Assembly (NCBI RefSeq): GCF_000687455.2
Contig: NZ_JGVW01000131.1
Coordinates: 1 to 41,959, forward strand
DNA from: Burkholderia sp. lig30
GTDB lineage: Bacteria > Pseudomonadota > Gammaproteobacteria > Burkholderiales > Burkholderiaceae
DNA length: 41,959 nucleotides
Direction of reading: 5' to 3'
The notes beneath the pieces are model-generated. The model worked only from the letters and a program-made list of their open reading frames with translations. It ran no database searches and was not told where the DNA came from. The position numbers and the translations under genes are program-made. Shown here one piece after another: positions 35,601 to 41,959 of the stretch. Positions within the stretch are counted from its first letter, which is position 1; the number at the start of each line of letters is the position of its first letter.

Positions 35601-36296
35601 CGCGGCCGATTCCGCCGCGCTGTCCGGCCCGGCCAGGCCATCCCAGCGCAACGCCGCGAGCGGCTTCTTCAGGCGGCGCGCGAGCTGCATGTCGAGCGCA
35701 TCCGGCCCCGCGCCGGATGCGACCAGCCATGCGGCGAAACCCGGCCAGCGTGCGGCCGTCGGCTCGACGCGCGTACGCCAGAAGTCGGCCGCCAGCTCGA
35801 AACGCAGCGACGCGTCGTCGGCTTCCATCTCGAACGCGAACGGCATCGCGGCCGCAAACGGCGCCTCCTGCAGCGCCCGCTGGCAGAACGCGTGAATCGT
35901 GTGGATCGCCGCCTGGTCGAACGCGCGCAGCGCCCGGCGGATGCGTTTCGCCGCCGTGTCCGGATCGAGCACGCCGTGCGCGCCCAGCGTCGTCTCGAGC
36001 AGGCGCGCGACGAACGGATCGCCGCCGTCGTCGCCGGTATCGAGCGCATGCGCGAGCTGCGCGAGCCGGCTGCGGATGCGCTCGTGCAATTCGGCGGTCG
36101 CCGCCTTCGTGAAGGTCACGACGAGAATCTGGTCCGCGCCGAGATCCTTCTCGAGCAGCAGGCGCACGTACAGCGCGCAGATGTTCCAGGTCTTGCCGGT
36201 GCCCGCCGACGCCTCGATCTGGTTGACGCCGTCGAGCGCGCAGCCGAACACATCGAGTTCGTGCGCCGCTTGCTGATTCGATGCGGTGCCGTTCAT
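32598..36296 (-). CDS. recB: Exodeoxyribonuclease V beta subunit RecB
   Basis: 1232-residue helicase-nuclease. The N-terminal SF1 helicase starts with Walker A ASAGTGKT (29-36), later IDEFQDTDPLQF and VHKSKGLEYAIVF. The C-terminal PD-(D/E)XK nuclease keeps GFIKGFIDMIVEH and TVDWKSN. Start at 36296 overlaps the recC stop (ATGA). Together with RecC and RecD it should process double-strand ends. Confidence 0.98.
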   Translation of the reverse strand: MNGTASNQQAAHELDVFGCALDGVNQIEASAGTGKTWNICALYVRLLLEKDLGADQILVVTFTKAATAELHERIRSRLAQLAHALDTGDDGGDPFVARLLETTLGAHGVLDPDTAAKRIRRALRAFDQAAIHTIHAFCQRALQEAPFAAAMPFAFEMEADDASLRFELAADFWRTRVEPTAARWPGFAAWLVASGAGPDALDMQLARRLKKPLAALRWDGLAGPDSAAESAAADCFAVAARWWADERDAIDALLRAAQPSLNQRSHKPEALAEASGAWTAHFAQPAVAAALPRAALKLTRAALVKATKKGGTTPEHPFFEAAGALEAAVEAAEAAQRARWLALVAEWLDDAPRALAERKRARRVVSFDDLLANLHDALRAHPWLAQTLRARYPAALIDEFQDTDPLQFAIFDRIFAPDGPLFLVGDPKQAIYSFRAADLHTYLAARARASARYTLAVNQRSTPAIVDACNRLFLSNPHAFVLDGLDYHPVRAGTRVRAPLHDETDAGPQAGDFRIWTLPGGDDVWHKRDAQRHAAQACAAEIARLMRDARDARVRLGATPLSPGDIAVLVQTHRQGSLVKRVLAAWGIGSVELAQASVFSTADAEQLERVLAAIDSPGDLRRLRAALAADWFGLDADALWRMEQGDGGAASGDADAMSWVERFSRYRLLWRERGFAVMWRTFTRELRVAERLMAGPDGERRVTDVNHLAELTHARAVAQPGIAPTLRWLAAQRVDGGGEEAQLRLESDRNLVQIVTVHKSKGLEYAIVFCPFLNDGSLREPPASGLPDAHEYHDEAGDAVLHYGCDDEAAAHAVRQAMREQAAERARLVYVALTRAVYRCYLVAGAYLSSRSTRESRRSVLNWLVAGGGHAFDAWLDEPPDEAALGDAWRALAGGPVSVGPLPAPARPERLAAGHDAALALSARRASRVLRDSWRIASFSSLTASMAREEAGVAPLPDDELRPDHDALAAIVPDGDAVPEWLPAVPPDDDILVFPRGAAAGECLHRLFELSDFTRASSWPKAARDALRERPVEAEPELAERLPAMMAQLVDDVVRTELVPGMCLADLDPVRRLNEMGFLFPAPSLDLAALRRLLVAHGYPDVALEASTLAGFIKGFIDMIVEHDGRFWTVDWKSNHLGHTPGAYGQHALDAAMADHAYHLQALLYTVALHRYLRGRLPDYDYDTHMAGYLYLFVRGVRPGWRSDGKPAGVHARRPSRELVDALDRMMAGGRA

Positions 36297-39200
36297 GCCG
36301 CCTCCCGCAGATGTTCGACGAGCGGCCCGAACACGAGCCGCGCGAGCGTGCCGAACGGCTCGTCGAGCGACGGGTTCGCGCCGCGCCAGGCGATCGCGAG
36401 CGCGGGATCATCCGCCTCGCTCGCGACCCGCTCGTTGATCCAGACGCCGGCCGCCTTCGCCTCGCTGTCGGCAACCCACGCCCACGCGCTGCGCGGGAAG
36501 AAGCGCAGCGGCATGCGCCGGCCCGCCCGGAACAGCGCGGCCAGCGGCGCGAGTTGCGCGAGCGGCGCCGCGACCGGCGTCAGCTCGAACGCGCCGCCGT
36601 TGCCGAACCACAGGGTGCGGTGCGGGCCGTCCGGCACCGCCGCGCAATAGACCAGGTGCGCGAGCCACGCGGACAGGTAATCGCGCGCGCCGGGCCGCGC
36701 ATACCGGTAGATCACCTGCCCGGCGGCGGTCAGGCGGTTCAGCGTGCCGTGCAGCCGCAGCGGTGCGGCCACTGCGTCGCGCGCCAGCATCGCGTCGTCG
36801 TCGCCGAACAGCGCCTGCGCCTGCGCCGCGTCCGGCCAGACGGGCGCGACGTCAAACGCGAACGGCACGCGCGTCGCGCCGCCGTCGAGCGCGCGGCGCA
36901 CGTTGCCGGCCAGTTGCGTCAGCGCGTCGAGCGCCTGGTCGCGCCAGACCTCGCCCGTCGCGCCGCCCGGCAGCTCCGGGCTCGCATCCGCGATACGCCG
37001 CGCGCGATCGCGCGTAGGCGCGTCGCCGGATTCGATCAACAGCGGCAGCACCCGCTCGGCGAGCGCGTCGCTGCCGGTGTAGTCGAGCGAGAAAGGCTCG
37101 GTGTCGAGCAGCTCCGCCTGTGCGTCGGCGAGCACGATGCCGAGACGCTCGCGCAGCAGCGCACGCGCCGGATGGCGCCAGAACCGCTCGAAGTCGCCGA
37201 ACGCGACCGGCTCGGCCGGCTCGGCAGGCAGCGGCCGCGCGAAAAACGGCGCCGCATCGCGCCCGTCGGCGCGCGGCGCGTCGGCGGCCAGCAGCGTAGC
37301 AAGCGCCGCCCGCTCGGCGTCGTACGAAAACAGCGGGCCGTGCGGCTGGAAGTACGTGGCGGAGAACGCTTGCAGCGGGTGCTCGACGATGAACGAGCGG
37401 CGCGCGGCGTCGACCGCGTCCGGCGCGGCATCGGGGCCGGCGGCGACGAGCGCGAGGTGATCGAGCAGCTCGTCGACGAGCGCGGCGGGCGGCAACGGCG
37501 CGTTGTCGCGGATGCTACGCCCGGTATAGGCGATCATCAGCCGGTCGCGCGTGGCGAGCAGCAGGTCGAAGAACAGGTTGCGCTCGTCGTCGCGCCGCTG
37601 CCGGTCGCCGAGCTTCGGCAGCACGCCCATCAGGTCGAATTCGTCGGCACGCGCGAGGCTTGGCAGCACGCCGTCGTCCATCCCGAGCAGGCACACGATC
37701 CGGTACGGCAGGCCGCGCAGGCTGGTCAGCGACGAAAACGTCACGCCGCCCCACGGCACGCCGCCGCGCGCGGGATCGTCCAGCGCGGCGGCCAGCCCCG
37801 CGCGCACCACGGCCGCGGGCATGTCCAGGTCCGGCGCGCCCGCCGCCATCGCCTCGAGCATCGCGTCGAGCGCGTCGCGCACGCCGGCCAGCGCATCGGC
37901 ATGCGCCGCACCGGAATCGAAGAAGCGCGCGAGCGTATCGGCGAACAGCTCGCTCCACGCGTGCGGCGTGCGCGGCTCGGCGACACGCCGGGCGAAGCCG
38001 TCGAGATCGTCGGTGAAGCGCGCGAGACGGCCGAGCAGTTCGGCCTCGCCGCCCTCGGCGCCGTCGATCGGCAGCCATGCGCCGATCGGCGCCGCGCCCT
38101 CGGGCATCGCGTAACCGAGAAACAGGCGCGTGAGCGCGTCGGCAAAGGTATGGCGCGGCGCCGGCGCGTCGACGTCGCTCCATGCCGCATCGTCTTGTGC
38201 GCCGGCGTGCATGGCCGCCGGCCCTTCGCCGCCCGGCGCGGGCGACAGCCCGCGGCGCGCGCCGGCCGCCGCGAGCCAGGTCTGCACCGTCTCGAGCGCG
38301 GCCGCATCGATGCCGTAGCGCGCGGCCACCGCGTCGACGCGCAGCCACTCGATCAGCGCCGGCGCGCCGACCTGGCGCTCGGGCAGCGCGAGCCAGTCGA
38401 GCAGCACGCGCGCGACCGGGTTCGCCTGCGACGGCGGCAGGCCGGTGATGCGGTACGGAATGCGCGCGCCCGGCGCGGACGTGCCGAACACGGCGTCGAC
38501 GAGCGGCCCCGCCGCCGCCAGGTCGGGCACCGCGACCAGCACGTCGGACGGCTTCAGGCCGTCGTCTGCGTCGAACCACGCGAGCAGGCGGTCGTGCAGC
38601 ACCTCGAGCTGGCGTGCGAGGCTGTGGCAGACGTGCACCTCGATGCCGTGCTCGGCGGGCGGCTCGCCCAGTTCGGACTCGTCCCGCAGGTCGAGGATCG
38701 CATTCTGGATGCGCGCGAGCCAGGTCGGCGCGCGGTGCTCGACGTAGCGCGACGCATCGCTCGACGCCGCGCGCTCGGTCAGCTCGTGCAGCATGTGCAA
38801 TTGCGCCTGGGTCTGCCGGCCCCATTCGGCGAGGAGCGGGTGGCCGACTTCCTGGTAGTCGAGCTGCCCGGCCGCGTCGAGCGCCTCGGCGCGCGCGGCG
38901 GTGACGATGTCGAACCAGAACTCGCGGCATGGATTGAGCGCGTAGATCCGCACGTCGACCCAGCGCGACAGCTCGCGCAGCAGCGCGATGTGCAGCGGCG
39001 GCATCGTCGGCAGCGCGAACACGCAGACCGATTTCGGCCATTGCGCACGCGCCTGCGCGAGCGTGCCGGCGTCGAGGCGGCCCGCCTCGTCGAGAAACCG
39101 GTGCGCGGGCGGCATGCCGCTGTCGCTCAGCTCCGCGAGCAGCGCGCGCCACAGCGCAGCCTGCCAGCGCTCGTCGTCGTGCGCCGCGCCGGGCGCGTTG

Positions 39201-39670
39201 CCGTCCGTCAGGATCGATTCGCCGGCCTGCCAGGCGGCGAGCCATTCGGGACGATACGTGAGGTAGTGATCGAGGACGATCGCGACACGGTGCGCGAGCT
39301 CGTAGCGCATCGCGTCGTCGGACGCCGACAGATACGCGGCGAGCCGCGGCGACGCGCACCACGGCGCGTGCTCGAGCGGCGCGGCCAGCAGCCGGTAGCA
39401 GCGCCACACGAGCCGGTCCGGCGCGAACGGCGAGCGGGCCGGGACGTCCAGCACACGGCCGATCTGCGCCCACAGCCATTGCGCGAGATAGGTGAACCCG
39501 ACGTTCGCGCACACGCCGTGACGCTCGGCGATGTCGAGTTCGAGACGGCGGCGCAGCGCGGCGCTCGGCACGATGATCTGCTGCGGCGCCCACGGGCCGC
39601 TGGCGGCGAGGTCGTCGAGCAGCGCGTCGGCCAGCGTTTCGTGACGATTCGAATAGAAGAGATGGAGCAT
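36293..39670 (-). CDS. recC: Exodeoxyribonuclease V gamma subunit RecC
   Basis: 1125-residue subunit that recognises Chi and holds the complex. It starts MLHLFYSNRHETLADALLDD with the degenerate-helicase wording IVPSAALRRRLELDIAERHG and VGFTYLAQWLWAQ. The Met at 39670 is chosen because the family begins here; the open frame continues to 39739 without homologous sequence. First gene of the recC-recB-recD-arfB operon, divergent from the FUSC gene about 190 nt away. Confidence 0.97.
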   Translation of the reverse strand: MLHLFYSNRHETLADALLDDLAASGPWAPQQIIVPSAALRRRLELDIAERHGVCANVGFTYLAQWLWAQIGRVLDVPARSPFAPDRLVWRCYRLLAAPLEHAPWCASPRLAAYLSASDDAMRYELAHRVAIVLDHYLTYRPEWLAAWQAGESILTDGNAPGAAHDDERWQAALWRALLAELSDSGMPPAHRFLDEAGRLDAGTLAQARAQWPKSVCVFALPTMPPLHIALLRELSRWVDVRIYALNPCREFWFDIVTAARAEALDAAGQLDYQEVGHPLLAEWGRQTQAQLHMLHELTERAASSDASRYVEHRAPTWLARIQNAILDLRDESELGEPPAEHGIEVHVCHSLARQLEVLHDRLLAWFDADDGLKPSDVLVAVPDLAAAGPLVDAVFGTSAPGARIPYRITGLPPSQANPVARVLLDWLALPERQVGAPALIEWLRVDAVAARYGIDAAALETVQTWLAAAGARRGLSPAPGGEGPAAMHAGAQDDAAWSDVDAPAPRHTFADALTRLFLGYAMPEGAAPIGAWLPIDGAEGGEAELLGRLARFTDDLDGFARRVAEPRTPHAWSELFADTLARFFDSGAAHADALAGVRDALDAMLEAMAAGAPDLDMPAAVVRAGLAAALDDPARGGVPWGGVTFSSLTSLRGLPYRIVCLLGMDDGVLPSLARADEFDLMGVLPKLGDRQRRDDERNLFFDLLLATRDRLMIAYTGRSIRDNAPLPPAALVDELLDHLALVAAGPDAAPDAVDAARRSFIVEHPLQAFSATYFQPHGPLFSYDAERAALATLLAADAPRADGRDAAPFFARPLPAEPAEPVAFGDFERFWRHPARALLRERLGIVLADAQAELLDTEPFSLDYTGSDALAERVLPLLIESGDAPTRDRARRIADASPELPGGATGEVWRDQALDALTQLAGNVRRALDGGATRVPFAFDVAPVWPDAAQAQALFGDDDAMLARDAVAAPLRLHGTLNRLTAAGQVIYRYARPGARDYLSAWLAHLVYCAAVPDGPHRTLWFGNGGAFELTPVAAPLAQLAPLAALFRAGRRMPLRFFPRSAWAWVADSEAKAAGVWINERVASEADDPALAIAWRGANPSLDEPFGTLARLVFGPLVEHLREAA

Positions 39671-39860
39671 GAAGCGGGCGTGAAAGCGTCGGGCGCGGCC
39701 GGCGCCGCGCGAACAGGAGCGCCAAGCATAGCAAAGCACCGCGCGGCGCGCCTCGCCGGCCGAATGGGCGAGGTCTTGCGCCGCCCGAAATACGATAGAC
39801 TCGTCGCCAGACTTCGCGCCCGCGGGCGCCGCTTCGCTTCACCAGCCACTCTGCCCATCG

Positions 39861-41959
39861 ATGCGCTATTCGGTCGAAATCAGGAAATTCCTCTACAGCC
39901 AGTATTTTTTCGGTGGCCTGCGTATCGCGGTCGGCGTGTCGCTGCCCACGGTGCTCTTCCTCGTCGTGTTTCACGATCGCGACCTCGGCTTCACGATCGC
40001 GACGGGCGCGCTCGGCGCGTGCGTGGTCGACATGCCCGGCCCGCTCAAGTACAAGCACAACGAAATGCTCGCGTGCAGCGTGATCGGCTTTCTTGCCGCG
40101 CTCGCCACGGGGCTCGCCACGCCGAACATGTTCGCGCTGTGGCTCACGATGGTGCCGCTCACGTTCGTGCTGTCGCTGATCGTCGTGTACGGCAACCGCT
40201 GGCCGCAGATCAGCTTCGCGACGCTGTTCATGATGGTGATGACGCTCGAGGAAAAGCTCACGCCGCTCGAGGCGCTGGTCAACGCGGCATGGATTCTCGC
40301 GGGCGGGCTCTGGTACACGTACTGGGCGACCGTCGTATCGCGCTGGCAGGCGCGCCGGATCGAGCAGCAGGCGCTGGCCGAGAGCCTCTTCGCGTGCGCC
40401 GACTACCTGCTCGCGCGCGCGGCGTTCTACGATCTCGACACCGATCTCGACGAGTGCTACCGCAACCTCGTCGCGAAGCAGATCACCGCGGTCGAGACGC
40501 AGGAGACCGCGCGCGACATCGTGCTGCGCAACCTGCCGAAGCTCCGGCGCGGCAAGCTCGACCCTGCCCGCACGACGATGTTCAACCTGTTCATCAACAG
40601 CGTCGACCTGCACGAGCTGTTCGTCGGCGCGCACACCGATTACCCGCTGGTCCGCAACACGTTCGGCGGCACGGACCTGATCATCTTCTACCGCGACCTG
40701 ATCTGCAAGGCGGCCGCCGATCTCGAGGAGATCGGCCTGGCGGTGCTCGAGAACCGCACGCCGCATTCGCGCATCAGCGTGAAGGCCGAGTTGCGCGCGA
40801 TCGAATACGAGATCGAGCTGATGCGCAACCGGAACTTCCCGGCCACCAACGCGGAAGCCTACGCGGCGGTGCTCGCGACGTTCCGGCGGATCTGGAGCGC
40901 GACGCGCCTGATCGAGCGGATGCGGCGCAACCTGTCCGGCAGCGGCAGCCCGCACACCGAACTGAAGATCGACAAGGCGCTCACGCGCTTCCTGCAGCGC
41001 CGCCGGATGTCGCCGCTGCTGATCTTCTCGAACCTGACCATGCGCTCGCCGAGCTTCCGCCATGCGCTGCGCGTGACGATCGCGGTCGCGGTAGGCTTCT
41101 GGCTCGGGCGGCTGCTGCCGCTCACCAATGCGTACTGGATCGTGATGACGAGCATCATCATCCTGAAGCCCGGCTATTCGCTGACCAAGCAGCGCAACAC
41201 GCAGCGGATCGTCGGCACGCTGATCGGCTGCGCGGCGAGCCTCGCGCTGATCTTCACGATCAAGGATCCGCACCTGCTGTTCGTGATCATGTTCGCGTCG
41301 ATGGTGATGAGCTACAGCCTGCTGCTGTTCAACTACACGGCGAGCGTCGTGTTTACGTCATCCTACGTGCTGTTGATGTTCCACCTGCTCGCGCCGGGCA
41401 GCATGCGCATCATCGGCGAGCGCGCGATCGACACCGTGATCGGCTGCATGATCGCGATCGCCGCGAGCCGGCTGTTCCCGTACTGGGAATACCGCCTGAT
41501 GGGCAAGCTCGTCACCGACATGCTCAGCGCCACCCGCAAGTATTTCGAGGCGGCATGGCGCGCCGGCCGCGGCACGGTCGCGTCAGTTGCGCCCGTTGCG
41601 CCGGTCGCGCCAGCCGCCGCGGAGGCTGGCGACGGGGCCGGCGCGGCAGCGGCAGCAGTAGCGGCCCCGACCGCCACCGCCGCCGCCGAAGCGAGCGGCC
41701 TCGACAACGACTACCCGTACCGGCTCGCGCGCAAGAACGTGCATATCGCGTTCGCGAACCTGGGGCAGGCATTCCAGCGGATGATGATCGAGCCGAAGGC
41801 GCACCAGCGTTTCGTGCCGGAACTCAATGACCTGCTCGTGCAGACGCACGTGCTCGGCGCGCAGATCACGGCCGCCGCGCCGCTGATCCGCAGCGCGAGT
41901 CCGGCCTTGGAGGGTCTCGCCGATCCGCAGGCACGCCACGACGACGCGCTGCGGCGCGG
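39861..41959 (+). CDS. FUSC family membrane protein, cut by right edge
   Basis: At least 699 residues, open to the end. N-terminal half: about six membrane spans (SVEIRKFLYSQYFFGGLRIA, VVDMPGPLKYKHNEMLACSV, FMMVMTLEEKLTPLEAL), then a long soluble region, then a second membrane block (LTNAYWIVMTSIIILKPGYS, QRNTQRIVGTLIGC) as in YccS/AaeB-type proteins. A low-complexity Ala/Pro linker (about residues 575-615) precedes the soluble end. Such proteins export aromatic acids or act as envelope proteins of uncertain role. Start ATG at 39861. It is divergent from recC. Confidence 0.92.
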   Translation, partial: MRYSVEIRKFLYSQYFFGGLRIAVGVSLPTVLFLVVFHDRDLGFTIATGALGACVVDMPGPLKYKHNEMLACSVIGFLAALATGLATPNMFALWLTMVPLTFVLSLIVVYGNRWPQISFATLFMMVMTLEEKLTPLEALVNAAWILAGGLWYTYWATVVSRWQARRIEQQALAESLFACADYLLARAAFYDLDTDLDECYRNLVAKQITAVETQETARDIVLRNLPKLRRGKLDPARTTMFNLFINSVDLHELFVGAHTDYPLVRNTFGGTDLIIFYRDLICKAAADLEEIGLAVLENRTPHSRISVKAELRAIEYEIELMRNRNFPATNAEAYAAVLATFRRIWSATRLIERMRRNLSGSGSPHTELKIDKALTRFLQRRRMSPLLIFSNLTMRSPSFRHALRVTIAVAVGFWLGRLLPLTNAYWIVMTSIIILKPGYSLTKQRNTQRIVGTLIGCAASLALIFTIKDPHLLFVIMFASMVMSYSLLLFNYTASVVFTSSYVLLMFHLLAPGSMRIIGERAIDTVIGCMIAIAASRLFPYWEYRLMGKLVTDMLSATRKYFEAAWRAGRGTVASVAPVAPVAPAAAEAGDGAGAAAAAVAAPTATAAAEASGLDNDYPYRLARKNVHIAFANLGQAFQRMMIEPKAHQRFVPELNDLLVQTHVLGAQITAAAPLIRSASPALEGLADPQARHDDALRR

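Noticed and set aside
33282..36650. Long plus-strand ORF antisense to recB
   Set aside because: Shadow of recB third-position GC; Arg/Ala/Gly-rich, no domain seen.
36281..41830. 1849-codon plus-strand ORF
   Set aside because: Its first part is antisense to recC and its translation is Arg-rich low-complexity. Only 39861 onward is a gene, and that is in a different frame.

Overview
The window is GC-rich betaproteobacterial DNA, most likely Burkholderia (probably B. cepacia complex). The basis is the strongly GC-biased codon use, the recC-recB-recD order, an MXKDX-repeat protein, a DUF2242 lipoprotein, several DMT/EamA exporters and second copies of rpoD, infA and rpsU. No database search was possible, so the genus is an inference.

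Left part (1-5.9 kb): a phosphoribosyltransferase (cut by the left edge) and a CBS-pair protein; a degenerate phospholipase-D-like secreted protein; a TerC membrane protein whose frame lacks its expected stop; a divergent NhaR-type LysR regulator with a large palindrome in the shared promoter region; a DUF2242 lipoprotein with an Ala/Pro-rich tail; and an SRAP (HMCES/YedK-type) abasic-site protein.

Middle (5.9-17.6 kb) is patchy and accessory in character. It holds a possible 45-residue membrane peptide, the 3' remnant of an MFS transporter, a cupin-XRE regulator/GNAT/DMT operon, and a striking group of second-copy information-processing genes: an RpoD-type sigma factor, a CspA-type protein, IF-1 and ribosomal protein S21. 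Then follow an MDR dehydrogenase with a divergent LysR, a small hypothetical protein, an NTF2-like protein facing a truncated LysR, and an SSB-like gene with a tiny relic ORF that abuts a tRNA terminator.

At 17.68-18.02 kb lies a tRNA-Leu(UAA) gene on the minus strand. It is interrupted between anticodon positions 34 and 35 by a 259-nt group I intron of the type classically known from cyanobacteria and plastids. P1, P2, P7 and a P9-like hairpin can be traced in it.

Right part (18.2-42 kb) looks like core chromosome. It carries an orphan ABC solute-binding protein, an EamA transporter, a GAF-GGDEF diguanylate cyclase, a Tat-exported molybdopterin lipoprotein with its cytochrome b and an MXKDX protein, and a TPP riboswitch with thiC. 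Next come two small lipoproteins around a 12-bp repeat array, another EamA transporter and an EAL protein preceded by a short upstream ORF. Last are the tightly overlapping recC-recB-recD-arfB operon and a FUSC-family membrane protein running off the right edge.

Two themes stand out. One is the paralogous initiation set rpoD/cspA/infA/rpsU in an accessory-looking block that ends at a tRNA gene. The other is the intron in that tRNA gene.
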